16,985 bases of DNA, taken from the NCBI GenBank assembly GCA_013813755.1, contig JACCRD010000029.1:1-16985 (forward strand). Direction: 5' to 3'. The stretch's first letter is position 1. Each line of letters starts with the position of its first letter. Both the position numbers and the translations under genes were made by a program. The notes beneath the pieces are model-generated. The model made no database searches. It was not told where the DNA came from and worked only from the letters and a program-made list of their open reading frames with translations. Shown here one piece after another: positions 1 through 6,806 of this stretch. Source of the stretch: Acidobacteriota bacterium. GTDB taxonomy: Bacteria > Acidobacteriota > Blastocatellia > Pyrinomonadales > Pyrinomonadaceae.

Positions 1-921
1 CATATTTTGGGCGCGAGTTTGGTTTTAGTTGAGATGGAAAAGGCGCGAGCCGGCGGCGATTCGATAAGGTTTCTTTTTTCGGGTGATTTAGGGCATTATG
101 ATCAGCCAATTGTTAAGGACCCGACCGCGCCGACATTTGCCGATTATGTAATGTGCGAGTCAACCTACGGAAATCGTCTGCACGACAGCGGCGTATCGAG
201 CGAAGATCAGATGGCGGATGTTTTAAACGATGCCGCGAAACGCGACGCGCCCGTTCTGATTCCGGCGTTTGCTATCGGACGAACGCAGGAAATTCTTTAT
301 TTGATCCGTGAACTCGAAGAAGCGGGTAAAATTCCAGTCTTGCCCGTCCGCATCGATTCACCGATGGCGGCGCAGGCAACGCAGATTTACAATCGTTTCA
401 CGGAAGAACACGACGAAGAATACGCGAGTATTTTGATGAAAAAGCGCCACCCTCTGCGCACTGGTTCGATGTTGACAACTTCGAGCCGCGACGAATCGAT
501 CAAATTGAACGACGAACGCGGAACGCGAGTGATAATCTCCGCGTCTGGAATGATGACTGGCGGGCGCGTCCTGCATCACGCGATGCGCATTTTGCCGAAT
601 GAAAACGCCACTTTGGTATTCGTCGGTTACCAGGCGGCGGGAACTACCGGGCGACGGATTCTGGACGGTGAGAGGGAAGTTAAAATTATGAAAGAATGGA
701 TTCCCGTCCGTTGTCGTATTGAAAGAATCGCGGGTTTTTCAGCACACGCCGACTGGAAGGCGGTTTTGCGCTGGCTGGAAAATTTACAGAATGTACCGAA
801 AATGCTTTTTACAACGCACGGCGAGCCGGACGCCGCCGAAGCGATGGCTGGACATATCCGCGACAGATTCGGCTGGAACGTCTCTGTTCCGCAATACGGC
901 GACACAATCGAGCTGGTGTAA
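1..921 (+). CDS. MBL-fold beta-CASP RNA-processing metallo-hydrolase, 5' partial
   Basis: The reading frame is open from base 1, so the true start and the HxHxDH zinc motif lie upstream of the window; 306 residues remain. The first visible codon is the His of the MBL motif HILGAS. Next come the zinc-ligand Asp in SGDLGHY (about residue 29) and the beta-CASP motifs CESTYGNRLH (about 51-60), PAFAIGRTQE (about 88-97) and SGMMTGGRVLHH (about 182-193). The C-terminal RNA-metabolising MBL part has FSAHAD (246-251) and the final His in THGEPD (273). Proteins of this family (CPSF73/Ysh1-like, bacterial RNase relatives) cut RNA in the cytoplasm with two zinc ions; activity on RNA is inferred from the family, and the exact substrate is unknown. 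The HAD gene starts 22 bp downstream on the same strand and is probably co-transcribed. All visible catalytic residues are intact. Confidence 0.93.
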   Translation, partial: HILGASLVLVEMEKARAGGDSIRFLFSGDLGHYDQPIVKDPTAPTFADYVMCESTYGNRLHDSGVSSEDQMADVLNDAAKRDAPVLIPAFAIGRTQEILYLIRELEEAGKIPVLPVRIDSPMAAQATQIYNRFTEEHDEEYASILMKKRHPLRTGSMLTTSSRDESIKLNDERGTRVIISASGMMTGGRVLHHAMRILPNENATLVFVGYQAAGTTGRRILDGEREVKIMKEWIPVRCRIERIAGFSAHADWKAVLRWLENLQNVPKMLFTTHGEPDAAEAMAGHIRDRFGWNVSVPQYGDTIELV

Positions 922-943
922 AACATTTATAAAAATAAAATTT

Positions 944-1552
944 ATGGCAAAAATCACACATTTATTTTTTGATTTAGGCGGAGTCTGTTTAACGAACGCT
1001 TGGGATCACATTTCGCGCGAGCTTGCCGCCAAACAATTTAGATATGATTTTGAATCGAGTGAAATAAGACATAAAACACTTTTTGAAGATTTCGAAACCG
1101 GAAAAATTTCGCTCGACCGATATTTAGATGAAGTAATATTTTATCAGGATCGAGAGTTTTCAAAAAACGAATTTGTTGAATTTCTCAAAACCCAATCGGC
1201 GGCTCACCAGAGTTCTTTGGATATTGTGAAGAGCTTGGCTGTCGAAAAAAAATATTGTCTCTCAACCTTAAATAATGAATCGCTTGAGCTGAATCAATTT
1301 CGCATTGATAAATTCGGCTTAAAACAATATTTTACAAATTTCTTCAGCTCCTGTTTTTTGGGTCTCACGAAACCTCATTCTGAAATCTATAAAAAGGTTT
1401 TACTGATCACGCAGACGGCAGGCGAACAATGTTTATTTATTGATGACCGCGAAAATAACACAAAAGCGGCGGCTGAGTGCGGTTTTCAAGTTTTGCATCT
1501 GGAAAAGGTCAGCGGTTTAGAGCGAGAGTTAATGACGCGAAAAATAATTTGA
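944..1552 (+). CDS. HAD-superfamily hydrolase, YihX / epoxide-hydrolase N-domain-like phosphatase
   Basis: This 202-residue cytoplasmic protein has the HAD motifs in order: FFDLGGV (nucleophile Asp in motif I, residues 8-14), LSTLNNES (motif II Ser/Thr followed by Asn), Lys in GLTKPHSEIY (motif III) and FIDDRENN (motif IV acidic pair). Motif I lacks the usual Asp two positions after the nucleophile (Gly instead), as in the YihX sugar-phosphate phosphatase group, so a small phosphorylated metabolite is the likely substrate; this is family inference. The ATG at 944 gives a complete HAD start (MAKITHLFFDLGG). The frame is open further upstream, but that stretch overlaps the preceding gene and looks non-coding. 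No Shine-Dalgarno sequence is visible in the A/T-rich leader. By eye the gene is clearly more AT-rich than the upstream metallo-hydrolase. It ends 22 bp from the convergent ABC ATPase gene. Confidence 0.88.
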   Translation: MAKITHLFFDLGGVCLTNAWDHISRELAAKQFRYDFESSEIRHKTLFEDFETGKISLDRYLDEVIFYQDREFSKNEFVEFLKTQSAAHQSSLDIVKSLAVEKKYCLSTLNNESLELNQFRIDKFGLKQYFTNFFSSCFLGLTKPHSEIYKKVLLITQTAGEQCLFIDDRENNTKAAAECGFQVLHLEKVSGLERELMTRKII

Positions 1553-1574
1553 ACGTTGAAATTATCAAATAAAA

Positions 1575-2546
1575 TTATTCGTAACTTTCCAAAACGTCGA
1601 GAAGCGTCGCCTTTTCGGTTGTAATTTCCAAGATCTTCGCGCCCGTTTCATTTAGTTTAGAAATTGTTTTTCCGAGCAAATCGTCGTTGGCTTCGCGCGC
1701 GAATTCGAGTTCCAGAAAATCTCTTTTTTGTTCAATCGTAAAATCGTTCAAAAAGTCAGCTAAAATCGGCTTTAGATTTTTTTCAGTAAGATTTGTAAAA
1801 CTAACTTTTACGGTTTGCGTTTGTTTATGAAAAAGGCGCAAATTCTCCGGCGTTTCGATAGCGCGAATCTCTCCGCGTGAAATGATAGCGATGCGCCCGC
1901 AAAGTTCTTCAACTTCGGCTAAATTATGCGACGTCAAAAGAATAGAGATTCCTTTGAGCGATAAAATGAGTTCGCGCATTTTCTCAGCCGCCACGGGGTC
2001 GAGCGAGCGAGTCGGTTCATCGAGCAGAAGAATCGGCGGGTTCGGAATCAGCGCGCGCGCCACGGCGAGACGCTGTTTGTTGCCTGTCGAAAGCTCAGAG
2101 AAATCACGATTTCTTAATTCATCTAAATCTAATTGCTCAAAAAGTTCAGCGATTCTTTGCCGCGCCGCGTCGTCTTTCATCCCGTAAAGCCTCGCAAAAA
2201 ACATTAAGTTTTGGTGAGAAGTCAGACGCCAGTAAAAACTTCTTTCTTCGGCAGTCGCCAAACCAATCAAAGAGCGCACTTTAACTTCTGCAGAGACTGT
2301 ATCGAAACCTTTAACTAACACTTGCCCGCCGCTCGGCTGCACGAGAGTTGCGATGATTTTTGTGAGCGTTGTTTTCCCCGCGCCGTTACGCCCGATAAGC
2401 CCAAAAATTTCGCCTTCCTGAATATCTATTGACACGTCTCGCAAAGCCTCAACAGAAGGTTTGATATTAAGATGAAGAAATTTTTTCAGACGCGGAAATG
2501 AAGGCGGATATACTTTTGAAATATTTTGGATGGAAATTGATGACAC
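1575..2546 (-). CDS. ABC transporter ATP-binding protein, ABC-2/CcmA exporter type
   Basis: This 323-residue ATPase has Walker A GRNGAGKT (52-59), a degenerate signature LSTGNKQ (152-158), Walker B ILLLDEP (172-178), D-loop SLDP and the switch His in LLTSHNL (207). It also has the EERSFYWRLT segment after the Q-loop region and a roughly 90-residue C-terminal extension (about 225-323), as seen in CcmA/DrrA/NatA-like ATPases of ABC-2 exporters. DppD/DppF-type ATPases usually have LSGGMQQR and a C-terminal oligopeptide motif, which I do not see. It lies 44 bp downstream of a DppC-type permease on the same strand and is the last gene of the run; no ABC-2 permease follows, because the next gene is convergent. 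The start is GTG at 2546 with no in-frame ATG just upstream and no clear Shine-Dalgarno. The ATPase call is secure; its membrane partner is uncertain. Confidence 0.92.
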   Translation of the reverse strand: MSSISIQNISKVYPPSFPRLKKFLHLNIKPSVEALRDVSIDIQEGEIFGLIGRNGAGKTTLTKIIATLVQPSGGQVLVKGFDTVSAEVKVRSLIGLATAEERSFYWRLTSHQNLMFFARLYGMKDDAARQRIAELFEQLDLDELRNRDFSELSTGNKQRLAVARALIPNPPILLLDEPTRSLDPVAAEKMRELILSLKGISILLTSHNLAEVEELCGRIAIISRGEIRAIETPENLRLFHKQTQTVKVSFTNLTEKNLKPILADFLNDFTIEQKRDFLELEFAREANDDLLGKTISKLNETGAKILEITTEKATLLDVLESYE

Positions 2547-2590
2547 GATATTTGAATTTGCCCTGAGCGTTTTAACTCTTTATTTAACGG

Positions 2591-3406
2591 CTATCTCTTG
2601 CGTTGTTTCGGATCGAGATACTCTCTCAGACCGTCGCCGATAAAGTTAAAGGCGAGAACAGTTAAAGCGATTGCGATGCCCGGGAAAAGTAAAACGTGCG
2701 GAGCGTTGTAAAGAATGTCAAAACCGCGCCCTTCCTCAATCATCGTTCCCCAGGACGGCGCCGGCGGCGGAATTCCCAAGCCCAAAAATGACAGAGACGC
2801 TTCTGATAAAACCGCGCCTGCCATTCCGAGACTTGCCTGAACAATTAAAGGCTGAATCGCGTTCGGCAAAATATGCGTCAATAAAATACGTTTGTTGCTC
2901 GCACCCAACGCCCGCGCCGCCTGAACAAAATCGTATTCACGAACTTTCAAAACCTGTCCGCGCATCACGCGCGCATAACCGACCCATCCGATGATGCAGA
3001 GCGCGAGAATTAATTTACCGAGTCCTGCGCCGAGAAATGCAACGAGCGCGATGGCGAGCAGCAAACCCGGAAACGCGAGAAAAACATTGAAAATATAACC
3101 GGATAAAATTTTATCAACCCAGCCGCCGTAAAAACCCGCCACCGCGCCGACTAGAGTGCCGATGATTGTAGAAACAATGACGACAATTATTCCGACTTGC
3201 AATGAAATTCTGGCGCCGAAAACAACCCTCGAAAAAACATCGCGCCCCAAAGCATCAGTTCCAAACAAATGGGCGGCGGACGGCGAAGCATAACGCATTG
3301 CTAAATTCTGGGCAGTAACGTCGTGCGTGGCGATAAAAGACGCAAAAATCGCCGTTAAAATAAATAATACGGCAATGGCGATTCCGATGTAAGTTAATCT
3401 ATTCAC
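2591..3406 (-). CDS. DppC/OppC-family ABC permease
   Basis: This 271-residue inner-membrane protein begins with one membrane segment (about 5-27). It then has the family motif FGTDALGRDVFSRV (about 48-61), several further hydrophobic helices and the ATPase-contacting EAA loop YDFVQAARALGASNKRI (about 158-174), followed by HILPNAIQPL. Together with the DppB-type protein upstream it would form the transmembrane channel of a peptide/nickel-type importer. The substrate cannot be read from the sequence, and no periplasmic binding protein is in the window. The length is slightly short for DppC (about 280-300) because the N-terminal cytoplasmic stretch is brief. The start is GTG at 3406, 48 bp after the DppB stop codon; no Shine-Dalgarno is visible in the A/T-rich leader. 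Confidence 0.92.
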   Translation of the reverse strand: MNRLTYIGIAIAVLFILTAIFASFIATHDVTAQNLAMRYASPSAAHLFGTDALGRDVFSRVVFGARISLQVGIIVVIVSTIIGTLVGAVAGFYGGWVDKILSGYIFNVFLAFPGLLLAIALVAFLGAGLGKLILALCIIGWVGYARVMRGQVLKVREYDFVQAARALGASNKRILLTHILPNAIQPLIVQASLGMAGAVLSEASLSFLGLGIPPPAPSWGTMIEEGRGFDILYNAPHVLLFPGIAIALTVLAFNFIGDGLREYLDPKQRKR

Positions 3407-3454
3407 AAATAAACGTAAATTTGTTAGTTTTCTTTGATAATTGTTTCTACAGCT

Positions 3455-4435
3455 TTACGAAAATTTGATTCGCGGGTCGAGCCAGCGATAAACCAAATCA
3501 GTTAGAGAGTTTGCCAAAATATATGTAACGCTGATTACCAAAACACAGCCTTGCACAAGCCGATAATCGCGTTTGCCGATGCCGTCTTCGAGCAGAAGCA
3601 ACCCTAAACCCTGCCAGCTGAAAATCTTTTCCGTAATAATCGCGCCCGCCAGCAGAACGCCGAGCTGCAAACCCAAAATTGTGACAACCGGAATTAAACC
3701 GTTTTTGAGAACGTGTTTATAAACAACTTTGCGCTCGCTCAAGCCTTTTGCGCGGGCGGTTCGGACGTAATCTTCGCCGAGTTCTTCGATCACGGAGGAG
3801 CGCACCATTCTAGTCAAAATCGCCGAAAGTGCCGCACCCAAAGTTACGGCAGGCAGGATAATATCTTCTGGATTCACGCTGCCCGTCGGAGAAAACCATC
3901 CGAGCTTGACCGCGAAAATATAAACTAAAAAAGGTCCGATCACAAAAGTCGGAAGGCTGATGCCGAGCAGTGCGACGAATGAAGAAGAATTATCTATTAA
4001 AGAATTTTTATTTGTTCCGGCAAGAACTCCGAGCGGAAGGGCGATGGCAATAGCAACGAGCATTGCCGCCAAAGCGAGTTTAATAGTTGAAGCATATCGC
4101 TCTAGAATCATATCTAAAACCGGGCGGTCGGTGCGAAAAGATTTTCCTAAATCGCCCTGCACGAGTCCCGTCCAGTAATCGAGATAACGATTATTCACTC
4201 CCGTCCAGACAAAACCTTTTTCACCCGCATATGAAAAGAAAAACGCCGGTTTATCAAGCCCGTGTTTTTCGTTGAAATTCGCAATTTGTTCAGGCGTCGC
4301 CTGCTCGCCCAAAATCGCCGTCGCCGGATCGCCCGGAACGAGTTCGATCAGCAAGGTTACGAGCGAAATAACCGTCCAAACAACAAGCAGAAGGAGCGCG
4401 AATTGACGGAGGAAATTAAGGGCTTTATGTTTCAT
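3455..4435 (-). CDS. DppB/OppB-family ABC permease
   Basis: This 326-residue inner-membrane protein is the usual length for DppB. It has an N-terminal membrane segment (about 11-30) followed by LVPGDPA (32-38), the family's conserved periplasmic entry. A central region with DLGKSF (95-100) follows, then further helices, and the EAA loop GEDYVRTARAKGLSERKV (220-237) with HVLKNGLIP. It pairs with the DppC-type gene 48 bp downstream. The region between residues about 55 and 90 (AFFFSYAGEKGFVWTGVNNR) looks like a modest periplasmic expansion. ATG at 4435 is the start; it lies 54 bp after the methyltransferase stop, with only a weak purine stretch before it. Whether it imports peptides, nickel or another solute is not visible. 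Confidence 0.93.
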   Translation of the reverse strand: MKHKALNFLRQFALLLLVVWTVISLVTLLIELVPGDPATAILGEQATPEQIANFNEKHGLDKPAFFFSYAGEKGFVWTGVNNRYLDYWTGLVQGDLGKSFRTDRPVLDMILERYASTIKLALAAMLVAIAIALPLGVLAGTNKNSLIDNSSSFVALLGISLPTFVIGPFLVYIFAVKLGWFSPTGSVNPEDIILPAVTLGAALSAILTRMVRSSVIEELGEDYVRTARAKGLSERKVVYKHVLKNGLIPVVTILGLQLGVLLAGAIITEKIFSWQGLGLLLLEDGIGKRDYRLVQGCVLVISVTYILANSLTDLVYRWLDPRIKFS

Positions 4436-4489
4436 TCAAGTTGCAGAAGGTTTTATGCGGACGTTATTATTTATGGCGAATGCGTGAAA

Positions 4490-5215
4490 TTATTTTTTCG
4501 TTCCCGTATGAATCGCGGCAATTCCGCCGGTTAAGTTTTTATATTCTACACCGGAAAAGCCTGTTTCGCTCATCATCCGAACAAAATTTTTCTGGTCGGG
4601 GAATTTGGAAACCGAATCGGGCAGATATTCGTAGGCACCGCGCGAACCGCTAACCGCACCGCCGATGCGCGGCAGAATGTTTGAAAAATAAAACTGAAAC
4701 GCCTGCCGAAAGCCGGGAAGAATTGGTGTGGAAAATTCTAAAACGACGAGTTTTCCGTTTTTCTTCAAAATTCTCGAAAGCTCGTGTAAACCATTTTCCC
4801 AGTTGGAAAAATTTCGCAGTCCGAAAGCTATTGTTACCGCGTCGAAAGTATTATCAGCGAAAGACAAATTCATTCCGTCGGCTTCCAGATACTGAATTGC
4901 CAAATTGTTTTTTGCGTTTTTATCCGAAGCTACTTTGAGCATCGGGCGGCAAAAATCCGTTCCGAAAACTTTTGCTTTGCCCGAAGTTTGCAGTTCAAGC
5001 GCCAAATCGCCGGTTCCGCAAGCCACGTCAAGAACGAGCGCGTTTGGATTGTCTAAAATATTTTTCAGCTTTTGCGCGACGAGTTTGCGCCAGCGTTTAT
5101 CGATGTTTAGTGAAAGAAAATGATTGAGGAAATCGTATTTCGGAGCGATGCCAGAAAACATTTCGCGCACAGCTCTGGCGTGTTTTAGTTCAGCGGCGGT
5201 CTTTTCGTTTAGCAT
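4490..5215 (-). CDS. ubiE: Demethylmenaquinone/ubiquinone C-methyltransferase UbiE/MenG
   Basis: This 241-residue SAM-dependent methyltransferase shows the family signature YDFLNHFLSLNIDKRWRK (27-44), the SAM-binding motif VLDVACGTGD (61-70), the acidic loop GTDFCRPML (85-93), LEADGMNLSFADNTFDAVT (110-128) and FGLRNFSNW (131-139). It also has RILKKNGKLVVLEFSTP (148-164) and the C-terminal GGIAAIHTG. The family performs the C-methylation step of menaquinone or ubiquinone synthesis at the cytoplasmic face of the membrane. Which quinone this host makes cannot be told here; menaquinone would fit Acidobacteriota. The gene starts 8 bp after the stop of the upstream M16 homologue, so co-transcription is very likely. 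The permease genes follow after 54 bp. No other quinone genes are nearby. Confidence 0.94.
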   Translation of the reverse strand: MLNEKTAAELKHARAVREMFSGIAPKYDFLNHFLSLNIDKRWRKLVAQKLKNILDNPNALVLDVACGTGDLALELQTSGKAKVFGTDFCRPMLKVASDKNAKNNLAIQYLEADGMNLSFADNTFDAVTIAFGLRNFSNWENGLHELSRILKKNGKLVVLEFSTPILPGFRQAFQFYFSNILPRIGGAVSGSRGAYEYLPDSVSKFPDQKNFVRMMSETGFSGVEYKNLTGGIAAIHTGTKK

Positions 5216-5223
5216 TAAAAATT

Positions 5224-6483
5224 TTAATTATTTGGAGTTGCCATCGGTGTATTCTGGATCATTAACACCGTCACCGAAGGTTCTTTTTTGAGACGTTCAA
5301 TTAATTTATTGACATCGGCGGCGGTTATGTTTTGAAGCGCCTGCAAATCCGTTTTGACCGAATCGAGTTTGTATGTGTCAGCGTCCAACCACATCTCGGC
5401 AACATCTTTTTTATTCGTTTCATTTAACAAATGATTTTTTGCCTGCATAAATTCAGAATCACTGATCGGCTGGCTGAAATAAGATTCAATCAATGTTTTA
5501 TTTGTTTGCGCTAACGCTGCAGCGTCCGTAGCGGAAACGCTTAATAACATCATTCCGGGCAAAAGGCGGGATTCCTGATGAACTTCGCCGGGGTGTCGTT
5601 TTCTCAAAAAATTGGTCAGAACGCTCGATGCCCAAAAATCTTTGTCATTTCGCCCTAATCCGCGAAAGGCGATTCGCAGCTCGCTTCGATTTTCATCCGG
5701 AGATTTGATTGTCAAAACTGTCGTGTCCGGCGCGTCGGGCTGGCGGAAAGTAGCCGGAACCTTTTTATCCGCTTTAACCCACGAACCGAAAAAACGGCGC
5801 GCGGCGCGTAAAGCTAACTCCGGTTTGACGTTTCCGCTGATTGCCACCGTTGCGTTGTCGGAAGTTAAAAACTTTTCTCTAGCAAGCAGCAAATCGGCAA
5901 AATCAATTTTGGCAAGCGATGCGGTGGTTCCCATCTGCGCTCTGCCGTAGGGGAAATCACCAAAAAGTCGTCTGGCGGCAGCGCGGTCGGCAATATACGC
6001 CGGATCTTTTTCTAATTCTCTGACTTTTTCAATCTGCACGGCGCGAACCTTTTGCGTTGTTTCCTTATCAATCTGCGGATTGGTGACGGCAACGGCGACT
6101 GTTTCGAACATCGTTAAAAACTGTTCGGAATTAGCTGTTGCATTAATTTGGATAAAGTCATAATTGCTGATGATTTCCAGACTTCCGCCTAAATCTTCAC
6201 GAAAAAATTCTTTTGCGGTTTCGTTCGGGAACAAAACTTCGGCAAGCAGAGCCATTACGCCTTCTTTATTTTGCGGATCAAAAGCCGAACCGTTGTGAAT
6301 CCGAATTTTAACTATTGCTTTACCGGCTCCCGGCTCGCTCCAGACAAGTGTTTTCAGTCCGTTAAGAAGTTTTTCCTGGCGCGGAGCCTGAACTTTTGCC
6401 GTCTGCCCAAATAAATGCGCGACAGTCAGGAACAAAAAAGCAAACAATATCGTAGATTTATGCAAAAGGTGTTTAATTTTCAT
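5224..6483 (-). CDS. Secreted M16 peptidase homologue lacking the zinc site
   Basis: This 419-residue protein starts with a signal peptide (MKIKHLLHKSTILFAFLFLT..., cleavage likely near residues 26-27, FGQ). It then has two M16-type halves: an N-terminal lobe (about 36-210, LLNGLKTLV...) and a second lobe opening with NATVAISGNVKPELALRAARRFFGSW, typical of the M16 C-terminal domain. The place of the catalytic inverted zinc motif HxxEH is occupied by ALLAE (78-82, in EGVMALLAEVLFP), so both His ligands and the catalytic Glu are gone. M16 proteases often work as an active plus inactive pair; this is probably the inactive partner or a binding/chaperone-like protein in the periplasm. No active partner is in the window. 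It heads the minus-strand operon. The start ATG at 6483 has no Shine-Dalgarno, and a TATAAT lies only 9 bp upstream. Confidence 0.9.
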   Translation of the reverse strand: MKIKHLLHKSTILFAFLFLTVAHLFGQTAKVQAPRQEKLLNGLKTLVWSEPGAGKAIVKIRIHNGSAFDPQNKEGVMALLAEVLFPNETAKEFFREDLGGSLEIISNYDFIQINATANSEQFLTMFETVAVAVTNPQIDKETTQKVRAVQIEKVRELEKDPAYIADRAAARRLFGDFPYGRAQMGTTASLAKIDFADLLLAREKFLTSDNATVAISGNVKPELALRAARRFFGSWVKADKKVPATFRQPDAPDTTVLTIKSPDENRSELRIAFRGLGRNDKDFWASSVLTNFLRKRHPGEVHQESRLLPGMMLLSVSATDAAALAQTNKTLIESYFSQPISDSEFMQAKNHLLNETNKKDVAEMWLDADTYKLDSVKTDLQALQNITAADVNKLIERLKKEPSVTVLMIQNTPMATPNN

Positions 6484-6492
6484 CGTATTTAT

Positions 6493-6498
6493 ATTATA
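6493..6498 (-). promoter_or_regulatory. Putative -10 box for the M16/ubiE/ABC operon
   Basis: A perfect TATAAT on the minus strand sits 9 bp before the ATG at 6483. No good -35 lies 16-18 bp upstream. If used, transcription would begin at or within a few bases of the start codon, giving a leaderless or nearly leaderless mRNA, which would agree with the missing Shine-Dalgarno. Base composition makes a chance match possible. Confidence 0.35.
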
Positions 6499-6542
6499 AA
6501 AGTGTTGAGTGCAAATTGTTAGTTGCTCAATTTCAGGTTTTT

Positions 6543-6561
6543 AGTTGTCAGGCAGTTGTCA
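6543..6561 (+). promoter_or_regulatory. Putative response-regulator site: AGTTGTCA direct repeat (Pho-box-like)
   Basis: AGTTGTCA occurs at 6543-6550 and again at 6554-6561, an 11-bp period. Partial TTG-starting units continue the same register at 6523 (TTGCTC) and 6567 (TTGAAT). The E. coli PhoB box has the same build, two CTGTCA-like units 11 bp apart. The site lies about 60-80 bp upstream of the M16 start codon and about 245 bp from the TonB-type gene. The regulator is unknown; this is inference from pattern only. Confidence 0.35.
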
Positions 6562-6587
6562 AAACATTGAATTACCTGTTAGCGCCG

Positions 6588-6618
6588 CTTCTGCAAAGAA
6601 AATTTTAGATTGCAGCAG
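6588..6618. repeat. Imperfect dyad in the divergent intergenic region
   Basis: CTTCTGCAA (6588-6596) faces TTGCAGCAG (6610-6618), pairing at 8 of 9 positions around a 13-nt centre that itself contains AAAATTTT. It could be an operator for a dimeric regulator or simply a weak hairpin; there is no T-run to make it a terminator. Confidence 0.3.
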
Positions 6619-6697
6619 GCATCGCGTCAAACTGTAGAAGCATCTATAAATTTGTTGTATCCTGATAAGTTTAGAGTTGTTGGTTTCTATTGTGAAA

Positions 6698-6725
6698 TTT
6701 AACATATAAAAAAACACGTTATAAT
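6698..6725 (+). promoter_or_regulatory. Putative promoter of the zinc ribbon-TonB gene
   Basis: TTTAAC (6698-6703) and TATAAT (6720-6725) are separated by 16 bp. The -10 match is perfect and the -35 match is poor. Transcription would start near 6732 and leave a leader of about 75 nt before the ATG at 6807. Confidence 0.4.
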
Positions 6726-6806
6726 AATTTTAGTTAGGTGTGAAAATTGTTCAAAGCTTTGCCGAAAAAGGTTTTATAAAGAATCAAGTTTAAGAGGTTA
6801 GTAAAG

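Larger units (their letters stand above)
6484..6806. other. Divergent intergenic control region
   Basis: These 323 bp separate the minus-strand M16 operon from the plus-strand zinc ribbon-TonB gene. No convincing gene is visible. The region is AT-rich and holds a TATAAT on each side, an 11-bp-period TTGTCA repeat and an imperfect dyad, each listed separately. No known riboswitch was recognised. Confidence 0.7.

Noticed and set aside
719..943. Upstream extension of the HAD gene to 719
   Set aside because: It would overlap the metallo-hydrolase by about 200 bp in another frame, and the extension has no HAD-like sequence.
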